This document shows, one piece after another, positions 52,576 to 59,886 of a stretch of 64,000 nt of DNA. How positions within the stretch are numbered: position 1 is the first letter of the stretch; each line of letters starts with the position of its first letter. Both the position numbers and the translations under genes were made by a program. Origin of the DNA: DATEOR01 sp963766725 (lineage in GTDB: Bacteria; Actinomycetota; Thermoleophilia; Gaiellales; Gaiellaceae); contig CAVYBK010000020.1 in assembly GCA_963766725.1 (NCBI GenBank), positions 80,803-144,802 of the forward strand, in the 5' to 3' direction. The notes under the pieces were generated by a model, which did no database searches, was not told the origin of the DNA, and saw nothing but the letters and a program-made list of their open reading frames with translations.

Positions 52576-52998
52576 ATGGCGACAAAGGAAGATTTCACCG
52601 AGGAGGAATGGGAGACCCTGCAGAAGGGCGTCACGGGCGCGGGCTTCTGGATGACGATCGCCGACCGCGGCTTCTTCGACACGTTCAAGGAGTCATCGGC
52701 GATGGCGAAGCACCTCGCCGGCGCGCGCCAGAACTCGGAGAGCACTCTCGTGCGCGACCTCGGCGACACGAAGGGCACGGGCTTCGGCTGGCGGTCATCG
52801 CCGGAGGAGATCGCGGGCGAGACGATCGCCGCCCTCCAGGACGCGCAGCAGATCCTGGAGACCAAAGCGCCGGACGAGCTCCCGGCGTATCGCGCGTTCG
52901 TGCTCGAGGTGGCTGAGTCGGTCGGCAAGGCAGCCGAGGGCGGAGAGGCCGCGGAGGCGGGGACGCTCGAGCAGATCAGAGCCGCGCTCGGCGGCTAG
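52576..52998 (+). CDS. Hypothetical helical protein
   Basis: 140 residues, acidic, with the opening EDFTEEEWETLQKGVTGAGF and a later EEIAGETIAALQDAQQILE; looks like a small helical bundle of unknown function, reminiscent of tellurite-resistance TerB-like proteins but not clearly so. Shine-Dalgarno GGGAGGA before the ATG. Divergent from the cyclase gene. Its stop codon shares CTAG with the SDR gene stop. Confidence 0.65.
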   Translation: MATKEDFTEEEWETLQKGVTGAGFWMTIADRGFFDTFKESSAMAKHLAGARQNSESTLVRDLGDTKGTGFGWRSSPEEIAGETIAALQDAQQILETKAPDELPAYRAFVLEVAESVGKAAEGGEAAEAGTLEQIRAALGG

Positions 52999-53762
52999 CG
53001 GCGCAAGCGGATCGCGTTCAGGTCGTTCTCGACGATCTCGCCTGCGCGCCGTGCGAGGTCGTCGACGTCGTCGTGCTCGGCGTGGAGGTAACGGCCGGCG
53101 AGCGCGTCGAGCCGCCCTGAGGCAAGCGCGCGGACGAGGCGCGGCGCCAGCTCCGGCGGCGTCCACGGCGCGTCGTCTCCGAACTCGTCCGTCAAGCTCG
53201 TGCGCACGAGCCCCGGGCTGATCGAGAAGACCGGGATGCGCCCCTCGAGCTGGTTGGCGAGCGTCTCCGAGAAGCGGTGCACGGCCGCCTTGCTCGCGCT
53301 GTATGAGGTGCCCGAGCTCCCCGGTAGATAGGCCGCGCCGCTCGCCACGTTGACGATCCGGCCGCGCCCGCGCTCGAGCATCCCCGGGATGACGGCGCGG
53401 TTGCAGAGGTAGACACCGAGGACGTTGACCTCGAACGTCCGCCACCAATCGGCCGGCTCCATCTCCCAGGCGTTGTCCTCGTCGGGCGCCATGCCTGCGT
53501 TCGCGACGAGGAGGTCGATCGGGCCGAGCTGCTCCTCCGTCTCCGCAACCATCCGGTCGACCTGGGCGCGGTCGGACACGTCGCACTGGATGGCGATGCC
53601 GCCGATCTCCGCGGCGGCCGCTTCGATCTCCTCGTTGGAGCGGGCCGAGACGGCAACCTTCATCCCCGCGCCGGCGAGCTCGACCGCGGTATTGCGCCCG
53701 ATCCCGCGTCCGCCGCCCGTGACGAGCGCTATCCGGCCTTCGAGGTCCTCGCCGTTCGACAC
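52995..53762 (-). CDS. Short-chain dehydrogenase/reductase
   Basis: 255 residues. NAD(P)-binding TGGGRGIG (residues 15-22), NAG in VANAGMAPDED, catalytic Ser in VASGAAYLP and YxxxK in SYSASKAAV (near 155). Start at the GTG at 53762, seven bases after TAAGAT, which also has a -35-like GTAACA 17 bases further up; a longer start 63 bases upstream would cross this promoter. Substrate unknown. Confidence 0.88.
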   Translation of the reverse strand: MSNGEDLEGRIALVTGGGRGIGRNTAVELAGAGMKVAVSARSNEEIEAAAAEIGGIAIQCDVSDRAQVDRMVAETEEQLGPIDLLVANAGMAPDEDNAWEMEPADWWRTFEVNVLGVYLCNRAVIPGMLERGRGRIVNVASGAAYLPGSSGTSYSASKAAVHRFSETLANQLEGRIPVFSISPGLVRTSLTDEFGDDAPWTPPELAPRLVRALASGRLDALAGRYLHAEHDDVDDLARRAGEIVENDLNAIRLRR

Positions 53763-53769
53763 GCGGAGA

Positions 53770-53798
53770 ATCTTAGGGGCTTCATCGCCCGATGTTAC
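53770..53798 (-). promoter_or_regulatory. Promoter for the SDR gene
   Basis: GTAACA (53798-53793), 17-base spacer, TAAGAT (53775-53770), seven bases before the GTG. Confidence 0.4.
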
Positions 53799-53830
53799 GC
53801 GCAACGAGCGCACGATTCTGGCCACGGTCG

Positions 53831-53860
53831 TTGCCGGGCGCCCGGCCGACCTCCTAGGGT
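53831..53860 (+). promoter_or_regulatory. Promoter for uvrD2
   Basis: TTGCCG (53831-53836), 18-base spacer, TAGGGT (53855-53860), then exactly six bases to the GTG at 53867; a leaderless promoter. Confidence 0.5.
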
Positions 53861-53866
53861 GGCAGC

Positions 53867-55762
53867 GTGGATGCGAGCGGGGTCTTCGCCGGTCTGAACC
53901 CGGAGCAGCGCCGCGCGGTCGAAGCCGTGCGCGGGCCCGTCTGCATCCTCGCCGGCGCGGGCTCCGGCAAGACGACGACGATCACGCGCCGCATCGCGAA
54001 CCAGGTCCTGACGGGCGCGTTCTCGCCGTCGCAGATCCTCGCCGTCACGTTCACCGACAAGGCGGCCGGCGAGCTGCGCGCCCGCCTAGCCCGTCTCGGC
54101 GTCACCGGAGTCCCCGCGAGGACCTTTCACGCGGCTGCGCTCGCCCAGCTCCACCATTTCGTCCCCGAGAGCACGGGATCCGTCCTCCCGTCGAAGGCGC
54201 TCCTCGTCAAGCAGAGCGCGGGCTCGCTCCCGCGGCCGTTCCGCTTCCGGCCGCTCGCCGACCTCGCGAACGAGATCGAGTGGGCGAAGAACCGCCGCCT
54301 CACGCCCGCGACCTACCTCGAGGGCCTCGGCGAGCACGAGCCGCCGATCCCGCCCGACCTCATGGCCGGCGTCTTCACGGGCTACGAGCGCCGCAAGGAA
54401 GCTCGGGGCCTGGTCGACTTCGAGGACCTGCTCGAGCTCGCCGTCCGCCTGTACGACGAGGACGAGCGCGCGCGCGAGACGTTCCGCGCCCGCTACCACG
54501 CCTTCACGGTCGACGAGTACCAGGACGTCAACCTCCTCCAGCAGAGTCTGCTCGAACGCTGGCTCGGCGAACGCGACGACCTCTGCGTCGTCGGCGACGA
54601 CTACCAGTCGATCTACTCGTTCACAGGCGCGACGCCCGAGCACCTCCTCGCGATGCCACAGCGGTTTCCGGACGCGACGGTGGTCCGTCTCGAGCGCAAC
54701 TACCGCTCGACGCCGGAGATCCTCGAGTTCGCGAACCGGCTCGTGCCAATGCTTGGTGGGTCCGAGAAGGTGCTGAGCGCGACACGGCCCTCCGGCGAGG
54801 AACCGCTCGCCCGGCCCGAGCCGCTCGTCGAGAGTGAGGTCGCCGCCGTCGTCGCGCGGATCGCGGCGCTCCTCGGCGAGGGCGTCCCGCTCGAGGAGAT
54901 GGCGATCCTCTACCGGATCAACGCGCAGTCGGAGGACTTCGAGGAAGCTCTCTCGCACGCCGGTATCCCCTACCAGGTGCGTGGCAGCGCCTTCCTCGCC
55001 CGGCCGGCGGCGAGGCACATGCTGCGCGTCCTGCGCCGCTCGGGCGAGGCACCCGCGGCCGAGACGGTGCGGGCGATCGCGCAGGAACAGGGCCTCCTCG
55101 CCGAGATTCCCGGCGGGCTCGGCGAGGAGGAGGCGACGCGCCAGGCCGACCTCGCCCGCCTCGTGCGCTTCGCCGAGGAGTTCGACGACGGCAGCCGAAC
55201 GGCTTCCGACTTCCTCGCCGACCTCGAACACCGCTTCCACTCCGAGTCGCAGGGACGAGGCGTCAACCTGCTCACGTACCACCGCGCCAAGGGCCTCGAG
55301 TTCGAGGTCGTCTTCCTGCCGCAGCTCGAGGAGGGACTGCTGCCGTACAAGCGCTCCCGCGGCGCGGCGGCGCTCGCCGAGGAGCGGCGGCTCCTCTACG
55401 TCGGCCTCACGCGCGCGAAGTCCCGGCTCTTCCTCAGCTGGTCGGCGGCGCGGAAGCCGAGCCGCTTCCTCGCCGAGCTGGGTGTGCGGACGGCCGCGGC
55501 GCGGGGGCCCGAGACGACGCTCGACGATGCATCAGCCGTCCGCTTCGCCGCGCTCAAGCGCTGGCGGCTCGAGCAATCGCGATCCGAGGGCGTCCCCGCC
55601 TTCGTCGTCTTCAGCAACCGGACGCTCGAGGAGATCGCCCGCGTCGACCCCGAGACGCTGGGCGAGCTGGCCGCGGTCTCGGGCGTCGGCCCGGCGAAGC
55701 TCGAATCGTACGGCGAACGGGTGCTGGCCGAGCTCGGCGCGCAAAGCGCTGGGCTCAGCTGA
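53867..55762 (+). CDS. uvrD2: UvrD2-type superfamily I DNA helicase with HRDC domain
   Basis: 3'-to-5' DNA helicase, 631 residues. Walker A ILAGAGSGKTTTI (about 27-39), VTFTDKAAGEL, motif II VDEYQDVN, GDDYQSIYSF, RNYRSTPEIL, and LTYHRAKGLEFEVVFLP; the end holds an HRDC domain (VFSNRTLEEIARVDPET...GVGPAKLESYG). The HRDC tail and length match the actinobacterial UvrD2 group. GTG start six bases after a -10 element. Acts in DNA repair or replication restart. Confidence 0.93.
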   Translation: MDASGVFAGLNPEQRRAVEAVRGPVCILAGAGSGKTTTITRRIANQVLTGAFSPSQILAVTFTDKAAGELRARLARLGVTGVPARTFHAAALAQLHHFVPESTGSVLPSKALLVKQSAGSLPRPFRFRPLADLANEIEWAKNRRLTPATYLEGLGEHEPPIPPDLMAGVFTGYERRKEARGLVDFEDLLELAVRLYDEDERARETFRARYHAFTVDEYQDVNLLQQSLLERWLGERDDLCVVGDDYQSIYSFTGATPEHLLAMPQRFPDATVVRLERNYRSTPEILEFANRLVPMLGGSEKVLSATRPSGEEPLARPEPLVESEVAAVVARIAALLGEGVPLEEMAILYRINAQSEDFEEALSHAGIPYQVRGSAFLARPAARHMLRVLRRSGEAPAAETVRAIAQEQGLLAEIPGGLGEEEATRQADLARLVRFAEEFDDGSRTASDFLADLEHRFHSESQGRGVNLLTYHRAKGLEFEVVFLPQLEEGLLPYKRSRGAAALAEERRLLYVGLTRAKSRLFLSWSAARKPSRFLAELGVRTAAARGPETTLDDASAVRFAALKRWRLEQSRSEGVPAFVVFSNRTLEEIARVDPETLGELAAVSGVGPAKLESYGERVLAELGAQSAGLS

Positions 55763-56042
55763 CTGTCTGAACCGGCACCTCGTAGAACTCGACCGACGTG
55801 CGCCGCTCGGTGCTACCGGGATTCATCGCGTTGAGCGCCTCGTCGCCCCGCCGCATCGCTTCCTCGCTCTCGAAGAGCGTCACACCCAGGCCCTGGCCCG
55901 TTTCGCGGTTGACGAGCATCAGCATCTTGGCGCCCTCGAGCCCGGCCGGCGTGTCCCCCGATTCGACCTCGGCGCGAACCATGCTGATCGCGTCGTCGAC
56001 CTTGGCGGGATCGCTTTCGAACGTGGCTATACGTGCGTACAT
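55755..56042 (-). CDS. ABM-like dimeric alpha/beta barrel protein
   Basis: 95 residues with the layout of antibiotic-biosynthesis-monooxygenase-like proteins: ARIATFESDPAKVDDAISMV at the start, GAKMLMLVNRETGQGLGVTL in the middle. Function unknown; small proteins of this fold can be haem-binding or purely structural. Strong Shine-Dalgarno GGAGGAGAG before the ATG. A 44-base part of this gene recurs at 57070-57135. Ends 8 bases inside uvrD2 on the other strand. Confidence 0.75.
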   Translation of the reverse strand: MYARIATFESDPAKVDDAISMVRAEVESGDTPAGLEGAKMLMLVNRETGQGLGVTLFESEEAMRRGDEALNAMNPGSTERRTSVEFYEVPVQTVS

Positions 56043-56186
56043 CTCTCCTCCTTCGGTCGGTCGTCCTCGCGGACCAGCTTAGGCCAATCGCAGCGGGGGA
56101 GTTCGAGACCTCGGCCTTACAATCCCGTCGCCGTCTACTCGGCTGGAATCTCGACTGACGCCCAAGCGGGCTATCATGGCCTCGCC

Positions 56187-57061
56187 GTGGGTCTCTTCAG
56201 CCGCAGGACCAGGCTCGAGGACGTGCTCCGAGAACACCTCGAGAGACTTGACGTCTCCTCGTTCTGGTTGCGCTCGGCCCTGGACGCGATTCATTACTGC
56301 GAGCAGGGCGACTTCTTCCAGCCCGTCTTCAGCGTGGCCGGCCCTGCACCCGCCCGCTCCGTCGTCGCGCTGATGAGGCTCGAACCATTCGTGCGCGGTG
56401 AGATCGACTGGACGATCTCACCCAGTGAGTCGCCCTTCTGGGTCGGATCCGTAGGAGAACTTCAGGACGAGCTCTTCGACGCGACGGCGAGCCGGTTTCT
56501 CGACCTCTACTGGTCCGACCACAATCCGAGCGTGAGACCTGACCTGGACGCAGCCTTTCGCGACATGGTCACGTTTGCGGAGGATGAGCTGCCCGAGGCG
56601 ACACCCGCCCGGAATGAGGACACACGCCACCACCGTTGGGCGCTCGGCTCGGCCGGATACGTGTGGCGGGTCGCAGAAAGCACTGCTCGGACGAGCGACC
56701 TCGACCTGCGCGCCGCTCTCGAGAAGGAAGTCGAAGCTGTTGTCGCATCCTTCCCGAAAGGCGAGCCCGAAGAGCGGTTTCTCGCCTGGGCGGCGACGGA
56801 ATGCGTCAACCGCAACTTGCTCTTCGGTTCGGCATCTCCCGGCGGCTGGGCGGCCGGGGGCGAGTTTCTCGGCGAGGATTCCGGTTCGCTGAGCGGCACG
56901 TGTTTTCGGAGGATGTGACTCTGCCGCTGAAGGATCAGTGGTACGCGTTTTCGTTCGGCGTCGCTCTCTACGACGTCGACGCGTTCCTCGCCACTCGGCC
57001 GCCCCGGAGAGCGGGTCGTGCAGGTGGCCGAGGCCGGCTGAGCCAGCAAGCCGCGAGGTAG
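56187..57061 (+). CDS. Hypothetical protein, split by a frameshift
   Basis: From the GTG at 56187 the first frame gives about 235 residues (LFSRRTRLEDVLREHLERLD, later LDLRAALEKEVEAVVASFPKG) up to GEDSGSL near 56890; it then continues in another frame as SERHVFSEDVTLPLKDQWYA to a TAG at 57061. One added base around 56885-56900 repairs it. Soluble, mixed alpha/beta, no family recognised. TATCAT nine bases before the GTG may be the -10. Confidence 0.6.
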
Positions 57062-57067
57062 CCCGCG

Positions 57068-57135
57068 CCACATACCCAGGCCCTTGCCCGTTTCGCGGTT
57101 GACGAGCATCAGCATCTTGGCGCCCGTCTCTCCTC
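57068..57135 (-). pseudogene. Remnant copy of the ABM-like gene
   Basis: On the minus strand this repeats the GAKMLMLVNRETG coding stretch and the Shine-Dalgarno region of the gene at 55755-56042, nearly base for base, but the start codon has been joined directly to mid-gene sequence, so most of the coding part is missing. A truncated duplicate on the far side of the hypothetical gene. Confidence 0.65.
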
Positions 57136-57172
57136 CTTCGGTCGAGTCCAAGCCGGGTCCAGCTTACGCCGA

Positions 57173-58846
57173 CTAGCCCGAGTCTGAGCGCGCTGGAGAC
57201 GGCGAGCCGCTTCCCCGCGCAAGCCGTTCCGTCGCGACGTCTTCGCCCGCCGCCCGGACATCCGAGTGGCCCGTGACGGCTGCGAGAAAGTCAGCTCTCT
57301 CCAGCGCGTAGACCTGCGAGTCCACCAACGCCTTGACGGTCGCCGTGCGCGGGACGTCTCGGAGCAGCGCAATCTCCCCGAAGTGGTCGCCGGCGTGCGC
57401 GGCGAGGCGCGCGTCCCCCGCCAGAATCTCGAATTCGCCGTCCACGACGATGTAGAAGTGCTCTCCCGAATCGTTCGCGCGGATGACGGCGTCACCCGCC
57501 GAGACGGACATCGGGACGAGCGCCGTCGCGAGCTGCTCCTTCGCCGCGAGGGACAACGGCGCAAACATCGGAACGTGGTCGATCATCGCCAGCTGGCCGC
57601 TTGGGCAGGGCGCCGCACGGTCGATCGCAGCGAGGCGGCTCCACGCCAGCAGCGCGAGCACAGGAAGGATCAGGCCGACCACGACGAGCGCCGCCTGCGC
57701 GCCGAAGAGGCTGACCACGGCCGGAGCAAAGATCGAGCCGAGCGCGACACCCCCCATCGCCAGGCCCCAGATGGCGCCGAAGGCGCGCGCCAGCACGTCA
57801 TCGGGAACGATCCGCTGGAGCAGCGTGAACGAGGCGACGTCCTCGATGCTGTTAGCCGCCCCGACGACTGCCAGAAGGACGAGCGCCGTCACGAGAAAGG
57901 ACGAGGGAGCCATGAGGACGATCGGGAGACCCCAGAAGACGAGCGCCACGCCGAAGACGACGGCGAGCCGCCGGCCTCCGAGCGTGAAGGCACCGAGGGC
58001 GCCGAGCAGGCCGCCCACTCCGATGGCTGCGGTCATGTAGCCGATCGCGCTCTCGTCCGCGTCGAGCACCTGGAACGCGGCGACGACGATGAGAACGTTG
58101 AGGCAGCCACGAACGAAGGCCTGTGCCGCGATCAGCCCCACCACCATGCGCGGCCCCGGAGCCCGCGCGAGAAACTCGATTCCGGCGATGAGGAGGGCGC
58201 GCGTGCTCTTTGTCCCAGGCGCGGGCGCCACGCGAAGCCGCCCCTCGACCCGGACGAGACTGAAGAAAAGCGCCGCCGCGAGCATCGCGCCGGCGCCGAC
58301 GGCGAAGACGACGCCCACGTCCGCGACCGAGACGAGCACTCCGGCGAGAAGCGGTCCGATCAGGGTTCCGAGGCTCTCGACCGTTGACGAGGCGCCGTTC
58401 GAGCCGATCAGCTCCTGCGTGTTCCGTGCGAGCGAGGGAAGCACGGCCTGCTGTACAGGTCGAACGAGCGTAACAGCGAGACCTACGACGGCCGAGAGCG
58501 CGAAGATCGCCGGCACGTTCTCGCCCGCGTAGAAGGCGACGGCTGATCCTGCAAGCGCAGCCGCGCCGACGAGCGCGATCACGGCAAGGAAGCGCTCGCG
58601 CCTGAAATGGTCCCCGAACGAGGCGGCGAAGGGTGCAACGAGCGCGGCGGGCAGCAGGCGAACGAGCCCGGCGATCCCGACCGCGGCCGTCCCGCCCGCG
58701 TCGTAGGCGAAGACGCCGAGTGCGACGAAGTGCGCCCACTCGGCCGTGATCGCTGCCCCCCACGCAAGCTCGAGGCGCCGGATGTTTCGATTGCGAAAGA
58801 CGGCAACGAGCCCGCCGAGCGCGTGACCGACTCGACCTACGCCCAC
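57173..58846 (-). CDS. MFS transporter with C-terminal cyclic-nucleotide-binding domain
   Basis: 557 residues. About ten to twelve hydrophobic segments with MFS pattern (GLVRLLPAALVAPFAASFGD, and VLARAFGAIWGLAMGGVALG in the second half) occupy residues 1-425; residues about 435-540 form a cyclic-nucleotide-binding domain with FYIVVDGEFEIL and the phosphate-binding cassette HFGEIALLRDVPRTATVKA intact. A transporter gated or targeted by cAMP/cGMP is a fair inference. GTG at 58846 is six bases after TTCAAT; longer readings upstream cover another gene. Confidence 0.87.
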   Translation of the reverse strand: MGVGRVGHALGGLVAVFRNRNIRRLELAWGAAITAEWAHFVALGVFAYDAGGTAAVGIAGLVRLLPAALVAPFAASFGDHFRRERFLAVIALVGAAALAGSAVAFYAGENVPAIFALSAVVGLAVTLVRPVQQAVLPSLARNTQELIGSNGASSTVESLGTLIGPLLAGVLVSVADVGVVFAVGAGAMLAAALFFSLVRVEGRLRVAPAPGTKSTRALLIAGIEFLARAPGPRMVVGLIAAQAFVRGCLNVLIVVAAFQVLDADESAIGYMTAAIGVGGLLGALGAFTLGGRRLAVVFGVALVFWGLPIVLMAPSSFLVTALVLLAVVGAANSIEDVASFTLLQRIVPDDVLARAFGAIWGLAMGGVALGSIFAPAVVSLFGAQAALVVVGLILPVLALLAWSRLAAIDRAAPCPSGQLAMIDHVPMFAPLSLAAKEQLATALVPMSVSAGDAVIRANDSGEHFYIVVDGEFEILAGDARLAAHAGDHFGEIALLRDVPRTATVKALVDSQVYALERADFLAAVTGHSDVRAAGEDVATERLARGSGSPSPARSDSG

Positions 58847-58887
58847 CCAGCGATTGAATCGCAGAAGCCGGCGCCAAACAAGGCAGC

Positions 58888-59481
58888 CTAGGTCACGGCA
58901 GCGAGGAGCACGACAAGCGCGGCGAGCGCGACGAGGGGCACGAGGAGCGCCGCCACGACGGTCGCGACGAGAAACGGGACGTTCAGGAGGGGCAGAAGGG
59001 GCGCGTGGGGGGCGAGCAGCTCGCGGGCCGAGCGCACGAGCGTCGCGAGCCGCCACGTGCTCCCGGGCAGGCGCCGCCAGGCCGGCCGCTCGCGCGCCCT
59101 CGCGTCCTGCGCGATCGCCTGAAGTTCCGCTGCATGCTCGCGCGTCAGGCCCGGATAGTTCCGCAGCTTGTCCGGCAGCTCCACGACCTCCCCGAGGAAG
59201 ACCGAGAAGGCGAACAGAACGGCCGCAGGCACGGCGAGCAGGACGGAGAGGATGGCAAGGCCCGCCCACCCTTCCCCGTCGCCCGGGGTCCAGCGGACGA
59301 GAACGATGAGCGCGATCGCAGCCGCCGCCGCCAGCCCGACGAGCCCGAGCCTGCGCACTCCCCGGCTGACCCCGGCCGCGAGCGGCAGGATCCGGCCGAG
59401 GGTAGCGAGCGCTCCGTCCGGGAGGTAACCCAGCACCGTCCCCCGCCGGCGGCCGAGTTCCTCGGGCAGGTTCGCTCGCAT
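58888..59481 (-). CDS. Membrane protein, unknown function
   Basis: 197 residues with about four hydrophobic segments (LVGLAAAAAIALIVLVRW, LAILSVLLAVPAAVLFAFSVFL, and two near the C-terminus) and a charged middle. No family recognised. ATG at 59481, six bases after TAGCTT. The gap to the MFS gene (41 bases) contains that gene's promoter. Confidence 0.7.
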   Translation of the reverse strand: MRANLPEELGRRRGTVLGYLPDGALATLGRILPLAAGVSRGVRRLGLVGLAAAAAIALIVLVRWTPGDGEGWAGLAILSVLLAVPAAVLFAFSVFLGEVVELPDKLRNYPGLTREHAAELQAIAQDARARERPAWRRLPGSTWRLATLVRSARELLAPHAPLLPLLNVPFLVATVVAALLVPLVALAALVVLLAAVT

Positions 59482-59487
59482 GTCAGG

Positions 59488-59493
59488 AAGCTA
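59488..59493 (-). promoter_or_regulatory. -10 element for the membrane protein
   Basis: TAGCTT (59493-59488), six bases before the ATG; leaderless arrangement. Confidence 0.35.
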
Positions 59494-59592
59494 CCCTCGA
59501 GAGCCGGCTCATAGCCGCCACGCGTGGAACCAGGCAGCCATCGGTTCGAAGCCTTGACCCGCTCTGCCCTGAATGTGACAATCGGCACTCTG

Positions 59593-59826
59593 ATGCGAGG
59601 CGCGACACATACCGAGCCTGAAGCTGCCCAGGCGCCGGTCGAGGTCGAAGCGGACGAGCCTTCGCTGGCTTGGCCCGAGGCCGACCCTCGCTGGCTCTTG
59701 ATTCCGGAGCCCGAGGACGACTCCGAAGCCGAGCGCCGCGATCCCGCCCAGGCGATCGAGGCGTTCAACCGGATGCTCGGGGAGCGACAGCGGGAGTCCG
59801 CAACGGAGGTGGGGGCCCGCCGGTAA
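59593..59826 (+). CDS. Possible small acidic protein
   Basis: 77 residues from the ATG at 59593, very acidic, with WPEADPRWLLIPEPEDDSEA followed by an amphipathic helix. Composition fits the window's coding pattern. No ribosome-binding site; an upstream GTG at 59524 is an alternative start. Modest support only. Confidence 0.4.
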   Translation: MRGATHTEPEAAQAPVEVEADEPSLAWPEADPRWLLIPEPEDDSEAERRDPAQAIEAFNRMLGERQRESATEVGARR

Positions 59827-59886
59827 GAGCAGCTGCTCCGGAGTCCTGCGGCTCACTCCGTCCATTCCGACCGGGAGGAGAGACGC

